Shown here in pieces: positions 34,365 through 43,487 of a DNA stretch of 64,000 nt. Position 1 is the first letter of the stretch; each line of letters opens with the position of its first letter. The position numbers were made by a program, and so were the translations under genes. The DNA is from Luminiphilus syltensis NOR5-1B (GTDB taxonomy: Bacteria; Pseudomonadota; Gammaproteobacteria; Pseudomonadales; Halieaceae): contig NZ_DS999411.1 in the NCBI RefSeq assembly GCF_000158175.1, positions 29,649 through 93,648 on the forward strand, read 5' to 3'. The notes beneath the pieces are model-generated. The model made no database searches, had not been told where the DNA came from, and saw only the letters and a program-made list of their open reading frames with translations.

Positions 34365-36515
34365 TTATCGGAGTCGCTCCCAGCCTCTTTTCGTATCCGC
34401 CTGCATTCGAATAGGCTGACCACCGTAAAACGGGCCCGCTCCTACCCATATCTGTGTTGTACCGAGTCCGCGCGCCGACACATCAATACGATCAGCGCCT
34501 GAAAACACCGCGTTTATCTTCTCGAAGCCTGCAACATCGGCATAAGCGGCCACGGGCGATCCATCACAGCTCGCTGCCAGGTCGCAGTGCCAGACATGCA
34601 GCGGCGTTGCCTCCATAGCAGACCATCGGACAAGTTGCGCGAACATGGCGATATCAACAGGCGTGCCCGTAAGCGGCAGTACATACCCATCGGAAGGCAG
34701 CCGCCAGCGAACAGCCTTGCCCTCGCGCAGTTCCCACACGCCATCTGCCTTAGCCAGGGTCAGCTTCGTTCCGTCTGCCTGCACTATAGCCACGGACTCC
34801 TGCGCCATGGAAACCCGGGTGACGCCCCATCTGCCATCCTCGTCGCGACGGGCGAAGCTGATATCCAGCGCAGCGTCTGTTTCCTCGACCATCAGACGGG
34901 CGGCGGTTTCTCCATCGCCCTCGAGGAAATCAACCGGCTCATTAGCCACCTTCACCGCCGTGGTCCGAACCAGCTCCTCGTTTGTATCTGCCCGCGACGG
35001 GGCAAACTGTGGCGCGCCATCGAACAGCGCTTCCTGTGCAGCGTATTGCGCCGCTATGGTCTCAAGGCGCTCGCTGAGTGCAGCCTCGTCCTGCCAGTAG
35101 CCCGCCCTGACGACCCCGACAACGCTGCGCAGGTTCTGCAAATTCTCCAGCGGGTTGGCCTCTAACAGCACCAGATCGGCCTCGGCGCCCGTAACCACCT
35201 CGCCCAATTCTCCCTCACGCTTCAGATAGAGCGCGCCCTCGAGGGTGGCAGCACGCAAAGCAGCGGCATTGCTGAGCCCGGCGCGCGTTAGCTGCTGTAT
35301 TTCGTCAACCAGAGAAAAACCGTGGTACATGCCCGGTACCGGCGCATCCGTGCCGGCGAGTACATGTGCGCCAGCCTTGTGCATCTCCCCCAACAATTCG
35401 AGGCGCAAGGCATAGAGCGCGTCTTCACCGCGACGCGCATCTGCCGTCCACCCCTCTCGCGCGGCCCAGGCACCCTCCCAATAGGCTTTTATTGCGGGTG
35501 GCAGGTAACGCTGCCAATCAGGATTCATTTGATTCCAGTCGCTGGTGAAGTTACGCATCGGCATCAGCGTGGGGTCGAACCAAGTATCACTTGTTGCGGC
35601 ATGTGCAGCCACTTCAGCGATCCTTCCCCGATCAACAATGTTGTCAAGACTGACCTCACCCCGGCCGACGGCCTCAAGCAGGCGCTGCGTCTCCGGGTAG
35701 ACCACGTAAAGATCGAGATCTACGGACGGGGGGTAACGCAGCAACTCGTCTGCCACCTCCAAAAAATGCTCCATGGTGCGCATCCCCGAGTTGAGCGCGT
35801 GAGGAAACGCCACGTCGTGGGGTAAATGCCCGGAGATCTCCATGTTGTACTTCTTACCGGCCGCGATCATCGCGTCAAACACGTTCGGCGACATATTGGA
35901 GTAGATCTTCACAAAATCGTAACCAGCAGCGGCCTGCCGCGCGACCTCGGCGTCGGCCTCCCGTGCATCGGTCACGACGACGAAGGGGTAATTGATAGGC
36001 GGCGACCCATCGACAATCGGACCCGCCGTCAGCAAACGCGGGTAGTCGCCCTGGCTTTTTTCAAGCTCATCGCGCAGCGCCAGTGTCCAAGGTTCACCCC
36101 AGAGATTACGCACGGTTGTTACACCATTGGCCAGATATAGCGTCATCGCCTCGGGCGTATCGACATGTCCGTGCATCTCCATCAACCCGGGAATGAGAAA
36201 ACGGCCACGACCATCGATTTCTTGGTCAGCGGTGAATACCGCTGCATCCGAGCTTTGCGATATGGCGCAGATCCGCCCACCGTCGATAACTACATCTCTT
36301 TCGGGCAGCAGCTGACCCGTTCGAACATCAACAATCGTTGTGGCACGAAGCAGCAGATCAACCTCGCTTTCTTCCGGGCATGCCGATGCACTCGCATTGC
36401 TATACGTTCCGAGATAGATGCAGCAAGCAAGCAACTGAATTACATAGATTTTCGTGATCAGTTTTTTGCTCCACGTCTTTGATCGCGCCCGCATCGACTT
36501 ACAACCCACATTCAC
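34365..36515 (-). CDS. Secreted amidohydrolase with about 220-residue C-terminal extension
   Basis: A 716-residue exported protein. The first 500 residues are an amidohydrolase with the metal ligands in MEMHGHVDTPE, FVKIYSNMS, ISGHLPHD, TMEHFLE and AGTDAPVPG, and the signature TTVRNLWG. The last 220 residues are not part of the family. They look beta-rich, with DKADGVWELREGK-like repeats of charged and aromatic residues, and hold two cysteines (WHCDLAASCDG). The GTG start at 36515 overlaps the TonB receptor stop by four bases; ATG 36494 directly before the hydrophobic signal stretch is an alternative. The length compares with 430-500 for the family. The extension may bind the peptide substrate or the outer membrane. 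That is inference. Confidence 0.8.
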   Translation of the reverse strand: MNVGCKSMRARSKTWSKKLITKIYVIQLLACCIYLGTYSNASASACPEESEVDLLLRATTIVDVRTGQLLPERDVVIDGGRICAISQSSDAAVFTADQEIDGRGRFLIPGLMEMHGHVDTPEAMTLYLANGVTTVRNLWGEPWTLALRDELEKSQGDYPRLLTAGPIVDGSPPINYPFVVVTDAREADAEVARQAAAGYDFVKIYSNMSPNVFDAMIAAGKKYNMEISGHLPHDVAFPHALNSGMRTMEHFLEVADELLRYPPSVDLDLYVVYPETQRLLEAVGRGEVSLDNIVDRGRIAEVAAHAATSDTWFDPTLMPMRNFTSDWNQMNPDWQRYLPPAIKAYWEGAWAAREGWTADARRGEDALYALRLELLGEMHKAGAHVLAGTDAPVPGMYHGFSLVDEIQQLTRAGLSNAAALRAATLEGALYLKREGELGEVVTGAEADLVLLEANPLENLQNLRSVVGVVRAGYWQDEAALSERLETIAAQYAAQEALFDGAPQFAPSRADTNEELVRTTAVKVANEPVDFLEGDGETAARLMVEETDAALDISFARRDEDGRWGVTRVSMAQESVAIVQADGTKLTLAKADGVWELREGKAVRWRLPSDGYVLPLTGTPVDIAMFAQLVRWSAMEATPLHVWHCDLAASCDGSPVAAYADVAGFEKINAVFSGADRIDVSARGLGTTQIWVGAGPFYGGQPIRMQADTKRGWERLR

Positions 36516-38671
36516 AAACGAACACGAAGGCGCAGGCCAACAATTCGAGGATCGCCCAAGGTGGCGAGCGGCGGAAAGCCTGGACTGGGCACAAACCCGC
36601 CATTTAAGAATTCTTCGTCAGTCACATTCCTCGCATAGGCGCCCAGCTCAAAACGCTCGTTCTGAATACCCGCGTATAGATTCGTGGTGAAATATTCATC
36701 AGCGACGAACAGGTTTGTTGCATCGAATGCGCGATCGCCCACATAGCTCATGTCTGCTCTTAACCGCAGGTCCCAGCCATTGCTTAACGGCCGCGTATAC
36801 TGCGCAGAGGCACTGGCAGAAAGATCTGCCGCATAGGGCAGCCTGTTACCTGCAAGGTCAGGATCGATACCAAAAGGCGCCGTATCGATTGGGTTAAAGA
36901 ACTCGGTGTACTCTGTATCAAGCCAGGATAATGCGCCCGTAAGCTCTAGGCCTTCAACCGGGTTCCAGCGGCCGAATAATTCAATCCCGTACACTTCAGA
37001 TTGACCGGCATTGATAATGAAACGGTTAAACGTGTCAAACGCCGTGAAAACCTGTTGCTCTTCCCAATCCATGAAGAAGAGTGCCACCTCGTAACTGAAC
37101 GCCGCGTCAGGCAACTGGCCCTTGATCCCGACCTCGTAATTGGTCAGATACTCCGGGTCATAGCTTTCAGGCGCGCCAGCAGCAACAGAGCCCAACTCGT
37201 TCGGCCCACCTGCGTGGTACCCCCGTGACACGGTACCGTAAACGTGTATGTCATCACTGGGCCGGTAAGACAGCGACAGGCTTGGCAGCCACTCCTCAAT
37301 ACTCGACTCTCCCTCTCTATTCAAGAGCAGATCTGTGAGCTTCCTGTCCTCTTGGTCGTAGCGCAGCCCTGCTGCTATCGACCACTTCTCGCTAATCGCA
37401 TAGTCGACGTTACCGAAGACCGCCAGGTTCTCTACCTCATCAATTGACTGCTGGAAAAGTGCCCAGTTGGCATCACCAAAATCGAGAAAGAGTGATCGTT
37501 CACGCTGGTTGTCGAAGATGTAGGCGCCGACCATCCACTGCAGGGGACCATCACCTTGAGAGGCAAGGCGCAGCTCCTCACTCCAGCTTTCTATATCCCA
37601 TTGCACGTCAAAATCGAACGCGGATGACGGCTCGCGGGTAAAGGGACTGATAATCGAGGTCTCCTGATCAGATGTACCGGTGATACTGGTGAGGGTCGCC
37701 CATCCCAAATCGTAAGTCACGTTCAGGACAAAGGTGGCTTCCTCGCGGACGAAGCCCTGACCCGCGGGCACCTGATCAACTCGCCTGTCGATATCGTTAA
37801 AGTCAACTAGACCTGCGCCCACATCGAGGAGCGAAGGCGGACTTCCTGTCAGATACTGGTTCGGATACACATAGGAGGGATCACCGTAAGCGTCGTCCGC
37901 CTCGTTATAATCGGCGGTGAAGTTGACCTCGAGCCTATCGGTTGGAACAAATCGCAGAGACACACGAGCGTTCACGTCCTCCTCGTCGTTGACGTTGCTC
38001 TCACCGGTAAATTCGTTGTCGAGGAAGCCACCGGACTCGCGGTAGCCCAAAGCAATCCCACCAAACAGTTTGTCTTCCATGAGCGGCCCACTAACGGAAC
38101 CTTGCAGGAGATACGTATCGTAGCTACCCGCCTCGGCTCGCAGATCACCCCGAAACTCCTCGTCGGGTTTTTTCGTGATGTAGTTGATAACGCCACCTAT
38201 CGCGTTACGCCCATACAAGGTTGCCTGGGGACCACGCAGAATTTCCACACGCTCCAGCTCAACGAGCGATGCGTTGTTTCCAGAGCGCTGAAATCCACTG
38301 GTATAGCCATCAATCATGACGGCGACCGTTGGGTCTGAAAAGCCGCCGGGCGCAATGCCTCTGATTGAGGGCGCGGTCGTTTGACGGCCTATCGTTTCCT
38401 GAAAAATCAGCCCGGGAGTCATCTGCGCAAGATCCTGAATCCCACTAAGGCCTGAATCCTCCAACGTTTGAGACGTGATCGCAGATAAGCTCAGCGGCAC
38501 ATCCTGGAGCCTCTGCTCACGTTTCTGCGCTGTAACAACAATCTCCTCAAGTGCCCGGGAACTTGCGCGCTCTTCTGAAACCTGAGCGAAAGCTGCCGAG
38601 CCAACGGGACCCAGTGCAAGCAAAGGGATCAGAACATGCGATAAGTTCAGTTGATGCCAGTGTATTTTCAT
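36512..38671 (-). CDS. TonB-dependent outer-membrane receptor
   Basis: A receptor of about 719 residues. ATG 38671 is preferred because GAGGA lies just before it; 21 more bases are open upstream. A signal peptide is followed by LEEIVVTAQKREQRLQDVPL, the plug with IQDLAQMTPGLIF, SIRGIAPGGFSDP and VEILRGPQATLYGRNAIGGV, and a barrel ending VGLRLRVRL. The VTAQKREQ type is usual in marine bacteria for organic substrates. It sits between two amidohydrolase genes and overlaps one of them by four bases, so uptake and hydrolysis are produced together. Confidence 0.9.
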   Translation of the reverse strand: MKIHWHQLNLSHVLIPLLALGPVGSAAFAQVSEERASSRALEEIVVTAQKREQRLQDVPLSLSAITSQTLEDSGLSGIQDLAQMTPGLIFQETIGRQTTAPSIRGIAPGGFSDPTVAVMIDGYTSGFQRSGNNASLVELERVEILRGPQATLYGRNAIGGVINYITKKPDEEFRGDLRAEAGSYDTYLLQGSVSGPLMEDKLFGGIALGYRESGGFLDNEFTGESNVNDEEDVNARVSLRFVPTDRLEVNFTADYNEADDAYGDPSYVYPNQYLTGSPPSLLDVGAGLVDFNDIDRRVDQVPAGQGFVREEATFVLNVTYDLGWATLTSITGTSDQETSIISPFTREPSSAFDFDVQWDIESWSEELRLASQGDGPLQWMVGAYIFDNQRERSLFLDFGDANWALFQQSIDEVENLAVFGNVDYAISEKWSIAAGLRYDQEDRKLTDLLLNREGESSIEEWLPSLSLSYRPSDDIHVYGTVSRGYHAGGPNELGSVAAGAPESYDPEYLTNYEVGIKGQLPDAAFSYEVALFFMDWEEQQVFTAFDTFNRFIINAGQSEVYGIELFGRWNPVEGLELTGALSWLDTEYTEFFNPIDTAPFGIDPDLAGNRLPYAADLSASASAQYTRPLSNGWDLRLRADMSYVGDRAFDATNLFVADEYFTTNLYAGIQNERFELGAYARNVTDEEFLNGGFVPSPGFPPLATLGDPRIVGLRLRVRL

Positions 38672-38766
38672 CTGTGTGTCCTCGTTGAACATTGATAGGT
38701 AATGACTGTTTATTCGCCCAAACTACGAAAAAAGTGACTTACACCGATTCATTCATTTGGCAGTGA

Positions 38767-40275
38767 CTATTCATGGGCGCCATGCAGATGCACCGGGAAA
38801 CCGGCAGCCGGCTCACCGCCCTCTTCCATCGCTTTTGCCTGAGCAGCGTAGGCTTCATGCACCTCTTTGAGCACCGCGTCCAGCCGCGTACGGTCCAGCC
38901 ACTGGCCGTCCGCCATGACCCCCTGAATGGACTTGGTGTTGGCGATCTCGTCGAGGGGGTTGTTTGCCAGCAAGATAAAATCGGCTTCGGCGCCGGGAGC
39001 GATCACGCCGCGCTGCCCTTCGATTTTCCAGTAAATGGTTGGATTAACCGTGGCGGTTTTCAGGGCCTCGTAATTGCTCATACCGGCGCGCGAGACCATA
39101 CGACCGAGCTCATCGTGGAGGGAAAAACCCTGAAACATCCCGGGGTTGGGCGCGTCAACGCCGGCGAGAATCAGCACACCCTCTTCGTGCATGATCGCCA
39201 CCCATTTGCCGTGCTCCGTGCTCGCAAAGTACTCGAGCGATGCAATTTCCGCATCGCTTGGCTCGGCCTTGACGCCCTCGTTGGTGAGTTCCTCGACTGG
39301 GTCAGCCTGTAGCCAGAAGCCTTTGTAGACTGGGTTCACGTAATCAATGAGCGGGTGTTTTGCCATTGCCTCTCGATTCGATTGGGAGTAGGACAAGACC
39401 TCATAAACACCCATCGTCGGCACCAATGCCGTGCCGTTTTCGACCATCAGTCCTGCGAGGGCTCTTAACATATCGCGCCGAAAAGCCTCTTCATAGGTCA
39501 TCTCTCCCGCATCAATTCGCTCTACCAGTCTCACCAGTTCCGGCGGGCGGAATGCGCTTGAATAAGTCGTACCGGGGGCGACAATAGCCGCGTCGACACG
39601 CATCGAATGCTCAACCGTGTCGTGACCGAGCAGGACCGCATCAAAGGCGTCTACCGCCTGAGGAATGTGCCCTTCAATCGTCATTCCGTAGCGATCCGCA
39701 GCCTTGGTCAGGGCAAAGTAAACCTCCTTCTGAATCAACTCGTAGGTCTTGAGGGCGGTATATCCTTGCTCTTTTAGATCACGCACAAAGTCGTCAGCTG
39801 CGGCCGCATCAGTGATCGTAATCGAACCCGGAAAATACGGGGGATCATGATCAATAATCGGCGACACGGTCTCGATATCCGGCGCCAGCAGCTCACCCGC
39901 CTGCTCAGCGGCGCGCTGTGCGAGTACCTCATCGGTTCCCCACATATTGCGGATTGTTGTGACACCGTAGGCAAGCTGTAGCTTGAGAGACTCCGGTGAA
40001 TCAATATGATTATGCATATCCGTGAGACCGGGGATGAGAAACCCCCCGGCACCATCGATTCGCTTAGCCTCAGCAGGCACGGTGATTGATGCGGATGGCC
40101 CCACAGCCAGGACGTGCCCATCATTCACCAGCACAGCGCCTTTGAGGACCTCACCTTCCCCGGTCATGGGGATGATATGTACATTCTCAAGCAGCGTTGT
40201 TGCGCTGATGGTCTGGTGCACGCCACTGAGTGCGACGAGCATGAGTGGCGCAAGAGATTTAGCGTTTATGCGCAT
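38767..40275 (-). CDS. Secreted amidohydrolase with histidine-rich C-terminus
   Basis: A 502-residue exported amidohydrolase. It carries the metal ligands LTDMHNHIDSPES, ALKTYELI, IEGHIPQ, TVEHSMR and LAGVDAPNPG, and the TTIRNMWG signature shared with the proteins at 34365 and 44645. After a helical tail it ends in FPVHLHGAHE, three histidines in six residues, which may bind metal. The signal peptide is cut near TISATT. It starts 12 bases downstream of the TonB receptor stop codon at 40288 and precedes the next TonB receptor gene by 95 bases. Prolidase-like amidohydrolases (Sgx9260 type) act on X-Pro dipeptides and belong to this group, but the substrate here is not known. Confidence 0.85.
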   Translation of the reverse strand: MRINAKSLAPLMLVALSGVHQTISATTLLENVHIIPMTGEGEVLKGAVLVNDGHVLAVGPSASITVPAEAKRIDGAGGFLIPGLTDMHNHIDSPESLKLQLAYGVTTIRNMWGTDEVLAQRAAEQAGELLAPDIETVSPIIDHDPPYFPGSITITDAAAADDFVRDLKEQGYTALKTYELIQKEVYFALTKAADRYGMTIEGHIPQAVDAFDAVLLGHDTVEHSMRVDAAIVAPGTTYSSAFRPPELVRLVERIDAGEMTYEEAFRRDMLRALAGLMVENGTALVPTMGVYEVLSYSQSNREAMAKHPLIDYVNPVYKGFWLQADPVEELTNEGVKAEPSDAEIASLEYFASTEHGKWVAIMHEEGVLILAGVDAPNPGMFQGFSLHDELGRMVSRAGMSNYEALKTATVNPTIYWKIEGQRGVIAPGAEADFILLANNPLDEIANTKSIQGVMADGQWLDRTRLDAVLKEVHEAYAAQAKAMEEGGEPAAGFPVHLHGAHE

Positions 40276-40287
40276 AGCACCCTCTCC

Positions 40288-42423
40288 TTATTGGGGCCGA
40301 TAACTAATCGACACACCATAGGTGCGTGGCTGGATCGTCGTTGCATCCTCGCCAAAGGCCGCTTGCACGGACATACGCGGCCGCTCATCAGTAAGATTGC
40401 TACCAAACAGCGCAAGCTGGAAGTCGCCCATGCTCACACCAAATCGAGCATTGATGCGCTCATAATCACCGTTCTTGAGACGCGAATTGGAGTCAAGGCT
40501 GAAGGGGTCAAACGCGAGAAATTCGTCATAGAAGAGGTAATCTGCCCTGACAAAGCTGTCCCTGCCTCCGATATCAAAGTCATACTGGACTGCGGCGCTG
40601 AACTGCGTGTCGGGTACACCGGTCAGCGTGTCACCGTCCTGAATACCCTGACTGGGAATACCGCTGGTAAACTCGGCGTCGGTGTAAGTGAAGCCCGCCT
40701 CAAAAGTAAGCCCTTCCGTGAGCAGTACGGACCCCTCCAGCTCCAGGCCCATAATCTCGGCAGAGCCGACGTTAGTGACAAAGGTGAAGGAGCCCGTGGG
40801 ATCAAATACGCTGGTCTGGATATCGGTCCAGTCGATGAAGTAAACCGCCCCATTCAGACGTGCCCGCCCTCCCCACCATTCGGTTTTCGCGCCAACTTCA
40901 TAGTTCCAAAGGGAATCAGAATCAAAGGCTTCGACGAAGTTTGGCGCGTCAACGGGAATTGGAGTATTCGGCTGGCCGATGCGAAAACCGCGGGAGGCCT
41001 GCACGTAAAGTGACCCGTTGTCGATTTCGTAGCTCAGGGCCACTCGAGGACTGATGTCGGTCTCGTTAAAATCGATGTTACTGGTCGTGAAAATCGGCTG
41101 AAACGTCGCGAAATCAATATTTTCGACAGTGATTTCTGAATCGACTTCATAGCGCGAAAACCGCGCTCCGACGGTAAGCTCAAGACGATCGGACAGTGCG
41201 TAACCAACCTCACCAAAAGCGGCATAGGTGTTGATTTCAGTCAAAAGGTCCTGACCAAAGAACGTGAAAAACGGTGTACTCAAACCACCAATTTCTTCAT
41301 ATTCCTCGCTGGAGAAATAGACACCGGCCAACCACTGTAGGGGGCCATCCGTATTCGAAACAAGGCGCACTTCCTGAATGAAGGCCTCAGCGGTAGAGTC
41401 AAGATCGAAGTTCAGATCCAGACCAAAAAGAGAACCGCTGCGATAAAGGAAGTTATCTCGCGTGTAGGCACTGGTAGAGCTGACCAGATCGGCAAAACCG
41501 AGTGCCCAATTAATCTCCACAGAACCGAGCACCATTTCGTCCCCGTCCGTCTGTGGCTTGTCCAGAGGACGGCTGATCAGGTCCCCGGCACTCGGGGAGA
41601 AAAACGGCAGGCCGTCAGACTCGAAATCCTGATAATAGACTTTTGCGTCGATGGACAGATCTTCGGTCGGCAACCATGTCACTGCAACCCTTCCGCCTGT
41701 GGTTTCCGTACCGTTGATGTCCTGTTCGCCGCGACTGGGGTCATCAATATAGCCCCCGCGTTCAATATTGTAGGCGGTGATTTCTGCTCCCAGGACGCCA
41801 TCAATCAGGGGCGTCGACGCAGTGAAGGCCGCTGTGTGACCCGTATCGCCATTGTCGACACTGTTGTATCCCAGCTGCGCCTCGAAGAGCCCCTCGCTTA
41901 CCGACGGGCTACGGGTCTCGACCTTGAGCGTACCCCCCAATGATGACGCGCCATAGAGCGTACTGTGCGGTCCTTTGATGACCGTAATCTGCTCAACACC
42001 AAATAGAGAGTAGTCTAAGTTCAGTGCTCCCTGAGAAACAGTGAGCGGCGTTTCGTCCAGATAGACAGCAACGGGCGCCTGTGTCAGGCCGTTCTCCGCA
42101 CCCGGATCGTTCACACCACGCATAGAAATAAGCGAGGTGTACACACTGCCTCCGGGTGTGTACTGCACACCTGGCACAGTGGCCAGATAGTCTTCAAAAC
42201 GCTCCAGACCGCGAGTCTGGATAGCGTCGGCTCCTATAGTGCTTACCGCTATAGGAATTTCCTGAATAGAGGCACTCCGCTTAGTCGCGGTCACCAGCAC
42301 TTCCTCAAGGCGCAGACTCTCGCTCTCCTGCGCCATCACCGCAGAGCCAGCTAGTGTCGATGCCAAACCCACTGCCGTCACAAGAATGCGACGGTGCATA
42401 GTGTTTCCCTGACGATTTTTCAT
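40288..42423 (-). CDS. TonB-dependent outer-membrane receptor
   Basis: A receptor of about 711 residues starting at ATG 42423, preceded by AAGGAGCAAG. The open frame reaches back to 42495 inside the VOC gene. It has a signal peptide, LEEVLVTATKRSASIQEIPI, the plug with YLATVPGVQYTPGG, SLISMRGVNDPGAENG and ITVIKGPHSTLYGASSLGG, and a barrel ending YGVSISYRPQ. It is a different subfamily from the receptor at 36512, so the operon may take up two related ligands. It follows the VOC gene and precedes an amidohydrolase gene. Confidence 0.9.
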   Translation of the reverse strand: MKNRQGNTMHRRILVTAVGLASTLAGSAVMAQESESLRLEEVLVTATKRSASIQEIPIAVSTIGADAIQTRGLERFEDYLATVPGVQYTPGGSVYTSLISMRGVNDPGAENGLTQAPVAVYLDETPLTVSQGALNLDYSLFGVEQITVIKGPHSTLYGASSLGGTLKVETRSPSVSEGLFEAQLGYNSVDNGDTGHTAAFTASTPLIDGVLGAEITAYNIERGGYIDDPSRGEQDINGTETTGGRVAVTWLPTEDLSIDAKVYYQDFESDGLPFFSPSAGDLISRPLDKPQTDGDEMVLGSVEINWALGFADLVSSTSAYTRDNFLYRSGSLFGLDLNFDLDSTAEAFIQEVRLVSNTDGPLQWLAGVYFSSEEYEEIGGLSTPFFTFFGQDLLTEINTYAAFGEVGYALSDRLELTVGARFSRYEVDSEITVENIDFATFQPIFTTSNIDFNETDISPRVALSYEIDNGSLYVQASRGFRIGQPNTPIPVDAPNFVEAFDSDSLWNYEVGAKTEWWGGRARLNGAVYFIDWTDIQTSVFDPTGSFTFVTNVGSAEIMGLELEGSVLLTEGLTFEAGFTYTDAEFTSGIPSQGIQDGDTLTGVPDTQFSAAVQYDFDIGGRDSFVRADYLFYDEFLAFDPFSLDSNSRLKNGDYERINARFGVSMGDFQLALFGSNLTDERPRMSVQAAFGEDATTIQPRTYGVSISYRPQ

Positions 42424-42491
42424 GATACTTGCTCCTTGATAACTATCTAATTGTGTTTTGTTGCGGGCCCAAGTCCCACGCATATTGGAAA

Positions 42492-43385
42492 TCATTTGCT
42501 GTCTAAGCTTTCAAATACCGCAATACAGCCGACCGCATCCTCGGCGGCAACCCCGATAGCCCCTTCGTCAAGCTTCCGCACAGCCAGGCCCCCTGCCTCC
42601 AGCACGGCGCGGCAGCGCTCGATATCCGCGACGCGATAATGCAGAGCGATGCCGATACCCGGCAGAGGCTCCGGAGTGGATAAATGAAGCAAATCGCCAT
42701 ACCGCACCTGTGCGGCAGCGGGACTAAGCACCTCCGTGAGATCGCCACGCGGACCCTGCCAAGCGATCCGCTCTGAGGCCTCCTCCACAGGCTCGGAGCC
42801 AAAACACCGGCTGAAGTAATCCCGGTCTGCCGCCAGCGTTGTCGACATATACACACAGCGGCTAACCTCTGATGCGCCGTTGTCGTGTCTCACAAACTCG
42901 GGAATAAAGATCATGTCGGGCTTCGGGTGGTCAGAAAAGAACAGTGAGAGGTAGCGGTTGTCCTCCCGCCACAAATAAAAGCAGCGGCTGGCGGTCTCCC
43001 CGAAACTGCCGTCGGGGAGCGTAATGCGCCGACGCGCGCTGAGGATTGGATAGGGCTGCATGCCGACAGCTTCCAGACGCGCGCGATCGTCTTCGAGGCG
43101 ATCACTGGTCAGGCTGACATGTGCAAGACCTTCACCGAGCTGAAAGCGATCCGTGTAGGGGCCGGCAACATCCTCTCTAGCACCCTCAAAGTCGGCAAAT
43201 TCCAGATAGGTATGGCCGAAGTGCACCACCCGGTTACGCGAACCGATGTCTTTGTGTTCAGCCAGGGGGCGCACATGGAACCCGAGGCGCTCGTAGACCG
43301 CAGCGGCCGCGTCTGCGTCCCGCACCAGGTGCACGAAGTGATCCAGGGACTTTGCAGTCGCTAATATTGGTTGAGATGCAAGCAT
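42492..43385 (-). CDS. VOC / glyoxalase-like domain protein
   Basis: A 297-residue protein with two vicinal-oxygen-chelate modules. The first has LDHFVHLVRDADAAAAVYE and a second metal-type histidine in GLAHVSL, and ends with RCFYLWREDNRYLSLFF. The second starts near SRCVYMSTTLAADRDY. It resembles the PF13468-type glyoxalase-like group, whose reactions are mostly unknown. No signal peptide is present, so it acts in the cytoplasm. It is the first gene of the seven-gene minus-strand operon and is divergent from the AraC regulator. It may remove or isomerise a by-product of the imported compound. Confidence 0.75.
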   Translation of the reverse strand: MLASQPILATAKSLDHFVHLVRDADAAAAVYERLGFHVRPLAEHKDIGSRNRVVHFGHTYLEFADFEGAREDVAGPYTDRFQLGEGLAHVSLTSDRLEDDRARLEAVGMQPYPILSARRRITLPDGSFGETASRCFYLWREDNRYLSLFFSDHPKPDMIFIPEFVRHDNGASEVSRCVYMSTTLAADRDYFSRCFGSEPVEEASERIAWQGPRGDLTEVLSPAAAQVRYGDLLHLSTPEPLPGIGIALHYRVADIERCRAVLEAGGLAVRKLDEGAIGVAAEDAVGCIAVFESLDSK

Positions 43386-43460
43386 CGACTCGCTCTCCTC
43401 CGCTGGTTGTTTGGCATCGTGGCTAACTATCGCAGGGTCGGTGAAAAAACCTTTATGCTA

Positions 43461-43477
43461 ACGGTTGAAATGCTTAT
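43461..43477. promoter_or_regulatory. Candidate AraC-regulator site (ACGGTTGAA motif)
   Basis: ACGGTTGAAATGCTTAT lies in the 102-base divergent region between the VOC operon and the AraC gene. A near copy, ACGGTTGAATTCCTTAT, lies at 46214-46230, upstream of the oxidoreductase operon on the other side of the AraC gene. Fifteen of 17 positions agree. The site is a good candidate for the AraC protein or for a shared promoter element. Confidence 0.45.
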
Positions 43478-43487
43478 ATAAGAAGGC

